A stretch of 64,000 nt of DNA from JAAXIE01 sp965204245 (GTDB taxonomy: Bacteria; Chloroflexota; Dehalococcoidia; Lucifugimonadales; JAAXIE01), in assembly GCA_965204245.1 (NCBI GenBank), contig CBDBED010000013.1, positions 62,001 through 126,000 on the forward strand. The letters run 5' to 3'. A program made the position numbers and the translations under genes. This document shows, piece by piece, positions 60,400 to 64,000 of this stretch. The notes below the pieces were generated by a model. The model was not told the origin of the DNA. It worked only from the letters and a program-made list of their open reading frames with translations, and did no database searches. Numbering within the stretch: the stretch's first letter is position 1; every line of letters starts with the position of its first letter.

Positions 60400-61230
60400 T
60401 CAGTTCAGTCCGCCCGCATAGGTCCATCCCGCCAGCCCTATCAGCACCAGCCCAGCCGCCCAGCCAACGTACTGGCCCTTGGGGGCCACCTTCTCCAGCA
60501 GCACGAAGCCAGCGATAACCGCCACCCACAACAAATTCATGATCCCCGTCACGAACAGCAGCGCCATCAGCACCCAGCAACACGCAACGCAGAACGTTCC
60601 GTGCCTGATGCCCATGATCAAAGCCCCGCCATAGCCGTCACGCCAGTCGTTCATCAGGAACCCCAACGGTGACCGGCAGCCCTTCAGGCACGCATACTTC
60701 AAAGGAGTCCACTGGAAAATCCCCGCCGCCAGCAGCAGCGAGCCTCCCAATATCGCGCTGGTGCTTGCCCCCATCATCGATGAGAGCAGCGCCCCTTGAT
60801 GCAACCCCCACTGCGCCGTGGCCGCTAATGCCGAGAATGCAGCCCACAGTATCAGATACCCCAGCAGGAACACGAACGTCGGCACATACGGGTCGGCATT
60901 CTCCCTTCGCCTCCGGTTCACCGTCGCAAACACCAGAATCATCGGCGCAGCCGACGGTATCATCATGGCGAACATCATCACAGTCCACATAACGAACTGC
61001 GCCCAGTAATCCGCCAGGCTCCAAGGCATCGTGTTCGCCATGCCCATCGACATCCCCATGGACATGCCGTCGTCCCCGCCCATGCCCCGCGCCAGATTCA
61101 CCGTATACGCCCACGACAGCCCCGCGATAGCCAGCAGGCACACCCCCACCAGCACACGGTCTCGCTTGATGATTGACTCCAGCGGGCCTCCCCGTGGGCC
61201 ACTGGATTGTGCCGTCTGGAACTGTGCCAT
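60400..61230 (-). CDS. DUF2182 membrane protein
   Basis: 276 aa with about seven hydrophobic spans. Family blocks: VMWTVMMFAMMIPSAAPMIL, FLLGYLILWAAFSALA, YACLKGCRSP and GTFCVACCWVLMALLFVTG. The Met/His/Cys-rich segments (GDDGMSMGMSMGMANTMPW, LKGCRSP, CVACCW) suggest metal handling, and the family has been called a predicted metal-binding integral membrane protein. It lies 26 bp after etfBA in the operon. Confidence 0.88.
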   Translation of the reverse strand: MAQFQTAQSSGPRGGPLESIIKRDRVLVGVCLLAIAGLSWAYTVNLARGMGGDDGMSMGMSMGMANTMPWSLADYWAQFVMWTVMMFAMMIPSAAPMILVFATVNRRRRENADPYVPTFVFLLGYLILWAAFSALAATAQWGLHQGALLSSMMGASTSAILGGSLLLAAGIFQWTPLKYACLKGCRSPLGFLMNDWRDGYGGALIMGIRHGTFCVACCWVLMALLFVTGIMNLLWVAVIAGFVLLEKVAPKGQYVGWAAGLVLIGLAGWTYAGGLN

Positions 61231-61256
61231 GCTTCCTTTGCCTCAGTCTCGCCGCC

Positions 61257-63083
61257 CTAGCCCAAATGTGGGCGCAGCGCCTCCACCAGTGGCTCCAGAT
61301 ATTCCTGCCAGTCGCCGATGAGTGTGTAGTCCGCGCTGTTCAAAATCGGCGTCCGCCGTGCGTTATTGTTGTTGTTGATTGCAATAATCGTCCTCGCCTT
61401 CTGTACACCCACCATGTGATTGAAATCCCCCCGTATCCCCACCGCGATGTACAACTCCGGGGCTATGGCTTTGCCCGTGAGCCCCACCTGCGTCTGCCGC
61501 GGCATCCACCCCACGTCCGCCACATCGCGGGTGCACACGACCGACGCACCGATCGACTCCGCCAGCTTGGTGACAGCCGGCACGTTTTCCGGCCCCCCAA
61601 CTCCCTTGCCCACGCCCACCACGATTCGGGCGCTCTCCAACTCCACCCCTTGTACGTCCTCGTTGAAATGCCTTTCCACCAGTTCAACATCCGGGCTCGG
61701 TCCCCGTGCAGCCGTCATGTGCTCCACGAATGCCTGTTGCGCCCAGTCCGGCTCAATAGGTGTAAGCAGGCCCGGACGCAGCGTGGTGAGATAGGGCTTG
61801 GTCTTGGAATAGATCGGAGCAACCACGTTGCCCCCCAAAGCCGGCTTCATCTGCACCAGTTCCATGTCGTCATTGATTTCAAGGTCGACGCAGTCCCCGG
61901 TAAGCCCCAGTCCCAACCGTGCTGCCACGCGCGACGCAATATCCCTGCCGTTCGCGTCAGCCTGCAGCAGCACGGCATAGGGCTGCCTGTCCAGCACCAG
62001 TCCCGCGAAGGAGTCCGCATAGCTGTTGCTGGTGGGATGCCCCACCTCCGAGTCATCTAGGGCAATGACGCGGTCCGCACCATACGCTGCCAACGCCTGA
62101 AACACCTCGTCATTCCCCGGCCCTATCACTATCGCAGCCACCTCGCCCGTGGTTCGCTGGGAAAGCTGGCACGCCTTCCCCAGCAACTGGTATGTCGCAG
62201 TGCGCAGGCCCGACGGTGGGGTTTCCACCACGACCCATATCGCCCCATCCTGCCTGCCCGGATACCTCGCCAGACCCGTCAACGCTGCCGTCTGCTCCGG
62301 CGGCTCTCTCTGCCCGAAAGCATCCGCCACCCGCTGCACCGCAGCCTGCCGGTCTTCCTCCTCAACCACCTCCGACAAGCGTGAGGACTCCAGAATCTGG
62401 ATGTCCGACACCCAGGTCGGTGAACCCGCAGCCCCGAAGAGCGCCGGGTCGGGAGACAGTGCATCAGCTCCAACGTCCAGAATCGGCTTCTGCCTCCCAG
62501 CCTCCATGTCGTCCCGGTTGGGGAACCGCTCCGGCATGATCCCCTCGGTAACGCATATCACCGCAGGCAGCGGGCAGCGAACGACCTCATGACCGTCGTC
62601 CGTCTCCCGCTCAACCAGCACCGAGTTGCTGCCGTGGTCATAGTCCAGCTTGTAGACATTGCTCACATGAGGCAGCCCCATCAGTTCCGCCAGTTCAGGC
62701 CCAACCTGCCCCGTCTCTGCATCCGTCGAATGACGCCCGCAGAAAATCAAGTCGCAAGCCTCTTGCTCCAATGCCATCGCCAGCGTGCGCGCCGTCGCCA
62801 GCGTATCCGACCCGGCCATCAGTCGGTCAGTGAGTAATATGCCCCTGTCAGCCCCCATCGCCAGACACTGCACCAGTGCGTCACTCGCCTGCGGCGGCCC
62901 CATCGTGATGGCTAGCACATCAGTGGACGTCTGCTCCTTGAGCTTCGCCGCCCTGTCCACCGCCAGCAGATCATACGAATTGACCTCCAGGGGCACCCCT
63001 TCCCGCACGATGGTCTTGGTCTCGTAGTCGAACGTGACCCTCGACAGCACTGGGACCTGCTTGATGCACACTGCTACTTTCAT
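61257..63083 (-). CDS. Fused electron-transfer flavoprotein (beta-alpha)
   Basis: 608 aa. Residues 1 to about 255 are ETF-beta (MKVAVCIKQVP, GVPLEVNSYDLLAVDRAAKL, FCGRHSTDAETGQVGPELAE, LPAVICVTEG). Residues ~275-608 are ETF-alpha, with the FAD site RQTQVGLTGKAIAPELYIAV followed by GIRGDFNHMVGVQ and AINNNNNARRTPI. ETF is normally two genes; here both halves form one chain. It carries electrons from acyl-CoA or methyl-amine dehydrogenases to the quinone pool. ATG start; it overlaps the pncB stop by 4 bp. Confidence 0.93.
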   Translation of the reverse strand: MKVAVCIKQVPVLSRVTFDYETKTIVREGVPLEVNSYDLLAVDRAAKLKEQTSTDVLAITMGPPQASDALVQCLAMGADRGILLTDRLMAGSDTLATARTLAMALEQEACDLIFCGRHSTDAETGQVGPELAELMGLPHVSNVYKLDYDHGSNSVLVERETDDGHEVVRCPLPAVICVTEGIMPERFPNRDDMEAGRQKPILDVGADALSPDPALFGAAGSPTWVSDIQILESSRLSEVVEEEDRQAAVQRVADAFGQREPPEQTAALTGLARYPGRQDGAIWVVVETPPSGLRTATYQLLGKACQLSQRTTGEVAAIVIGPGNDEVFQALAAYGADRVIALDDSEVGHPTSNSYADSFAGLVLDRQPYAVLLQADANGRDIASRVAARLGLGLTGDCVDLEINDDMELVQMKPALGGNVVAPIYSKTKPYLTTLRPGLLTPIEPDWAQQAFVEHMTAARGPSPDVELVERHFNEDVQGVELESARIVVGVGKGVGGPENVPAVTKLAESIGASVVCTRDVADVGWMPRQTQVGLTGKAIAPELYIAVGIRGDFNHMVGVQKARTIIAINNNNNARRTPILNSADYTLIGDWQEYLEPLVEALRPHLG

Positions 63084-64000
63084 CTTTGTCCTTCATGGGC
63101 CAAGACACCAGCCTTGGCACGTATCTCCCGTTCCGTGGTGTGGCGCAGACTCTCCAGCGCCGGGCTGTGGCGTACCGGATACACGGCCGGCTCCCTCAAC
63201 GCCTTGTAGTCCTCGTGCAATGACGAAAGGTCGGCCTCCAGCCGTTCTCTCATCTGCTGCAGCGTGGGCTGGGGCCCGATTATGCGCCCTTCCTCCATCA
63301 CCTTCTCCATGAGCGCCTCTCCCGTTATCCCGGGCTCATCGCGCTCGGCAATGACGTCATACGCCATTTGCCCCAGCGAGTCCCTGACCCGGTACACCTG
63401 CTTTTCCGATGGCAGTGAGACCTTGCCCTCGCTCAGCTTCATCACAGGATTCCCGCAATAGCTCACCATCTTGTAGGCCATGTCCGCCGTCGGAGCATCC
63501 GCCGACACCCCCATGCGCGTGCCTACGCCGAATATATCAATGGGCGCCCCCTCTGCCGAGAGACGCGCCACGTCATGTTCATCCAGTCCACCGCTGGCCA
63601 CGATTCTTACGTAGTCCAGCCCCGCCTCATCCAAGATCACTCGCACCGCCCGGCTCAAGGCGTCGAAGTTGCCGCTATCCAAGCGCACCCCGAACAGCCG
63701 GTCACCCCGCTCCTCCATCTCCTTCGCGGCAACCACGGCTTGGTGCGCCCCGGCAATGGTGTCGTACGTATCGATGAGAAAGATGGAACGATTCGGAAAG
63801 CTGCGTCCATAAGCTCGGAAAGCCTCAAGCTCGGTTGGAAAACTGGTAACAAAGGAATGGGCCATGGTGCCCGCCGGTGTGATCCCATATACCTTCCCCG
63901 CCAGCACGTTGCTCGTGGAAGCGGCTCCCCCGATGTAGCTGCTCCTCGCTACCTTCATCCCCGCGTCCACCCCGTGAGTGCGCCTCAGCGAGAAATCGCT
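63080..64000 (-). CDS. pncB: Nicotinate phosphoribosyltransferase (C-terminal part, 5' end outside window)
   Basis: About 306 residues, open to the window edge. The last bases in the window encode SDFSLRRTHGVDAGMKVARS, the PncB block (DFSxRRxHG), then YIGGAASTSNVLAG, GTMAHSFVTSF, FLIDTYDT, GVRLDSGNFDALS and VASGGLDEHDV. It makes nicotinate mononucleotide in the NAD salvage pathway. The stop overlaps the etfBA start (ATGA), so NAD salvage and ETF are translated together. The family is about 400-480 aa, so roughly a quarter to a third is missing. Confidence 0.93.
   Translation of the reverse strand, partial: SDFSLRRTHGVDAGMKVARSSYIGGAASTSNVLAGKVYGITPAGTMAHSFVTSFPTELEAFRAYGRSFPNRSIFLIDTYDTIAGAHQAVVAAKEMEERGDRLFGVRLDSGNFDALSRAVRVILDEAGLDYVRIVASGGLDEHDVARLSAEGAPIDIFGVGTRMGVSADAPTADMAYKMVSYCGNPVMKLSEGKVSLPSEKQVYRVRDSLGQMAYDVIAERDEPGITGEALMEKVMEEGRIIGPQPTLQQMRERLEADLSSLHEDYKALREPAVYPVRHSPALESLRHTTEREIRAKAGVLAHEGQR

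Overview
This is a bacterial window of fairly high GC with dense coding on both strands. Nothing in it is a taxonomic marker I can align. The gene mix suggests an uncultured marine Chloroflexota lineage, most like the SAR202 group: a luciferase-like flavin monooxygenase, many metal-dependent amidohydrolases, VOC and RidA proteins, a fused electron-transfer flavoprotein, simple ftsAZ division genes and lipoprotein binding proteins. That assignment is inference.

Layout. 0-4.3 kb: the end of an enamidase-like gene, an amidohydrolase, a small RHH-like gene, a DM13 membrane protein and an LLM-type oxidoreductase. 4.4-7.1 kb: ftsA-ftsZ. 7.3-13.7 kb: a catabolic cluster with an atypical SDR, an ACMSD-like amidohydrolase, two quinone-oxidoreductase paralogues around a VOC protein, two RidA paralogues and a cyclase-family hydrolase. 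13.9-17.3 kb: an orphan histidine kinase and a Thr-Pro-repeat surface protein. 17.5-21.5 kb: a VOC protein, an alcohol dehydrogenase, RNase P RNA with its promoter, a LivJ-like lipoprotein and a zinc-ribbon coiled-coil protein.

21.7-30.6 kb is the most interesting part. It is a tight plus-strand run holding a cysteinyl-tRNA synthetase fused to a family-2 glycosyltransferase, the E1-alpha, E1-beta and E2 of a branched-chain 2-oxoacid dehydrogenase, lipB, and then a UGSC-family selenoprotein. An in-frame TGA in that gene is followed by a bacterial SECIS-like hairpin with a GGUCU loop 18 nt downstream. The selenoprotein overlaps a 353-aa partner of unknown function by 4 bp, and an ACMSD-like amidohydrolase follows.

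30.6-41.8 kb: a Doc-type toxin-antitoxin pair with a palindrome inside its promoter, a BtpA/MFS/GDPD run, a VOC protein, a family-V uracil-DNA glycosylase, a penicillin acylase behind a leader rich in inverted repeats, a YbhN-like membrane protein, a gentisate-dioxygenase-like cupin protein and an Eis-like acetyltransferase. Three genes between 29.6 and 38.4 kb each carry a single-base frameshift. Two of these lie in short homopolymers, which points to sequencing error or recent decay.

42.0-55.4 kb, minus strand: an ABC exporter with two ATPases and two giant FtsX-type permeases, then gcvPB, gcvPA, gcvT and a metallo-hydrolase behind a good promoter. 55.4-57.0 kb: a DUF433/DUF433/DUF5615 toxin-antitoxin-like locus and an HTH protein with a very acidic tail. 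57.4-64.0 kb: an amidohydrolase, then a minus-strand operon of pncB, fused etfBA, a DUF2182 membrane protein, an SMP-30 protein and an amino-acid-binding lipoprotein.

I found no tRNA, 16S/23S rRNA, CRISPR array or insertion sequence.
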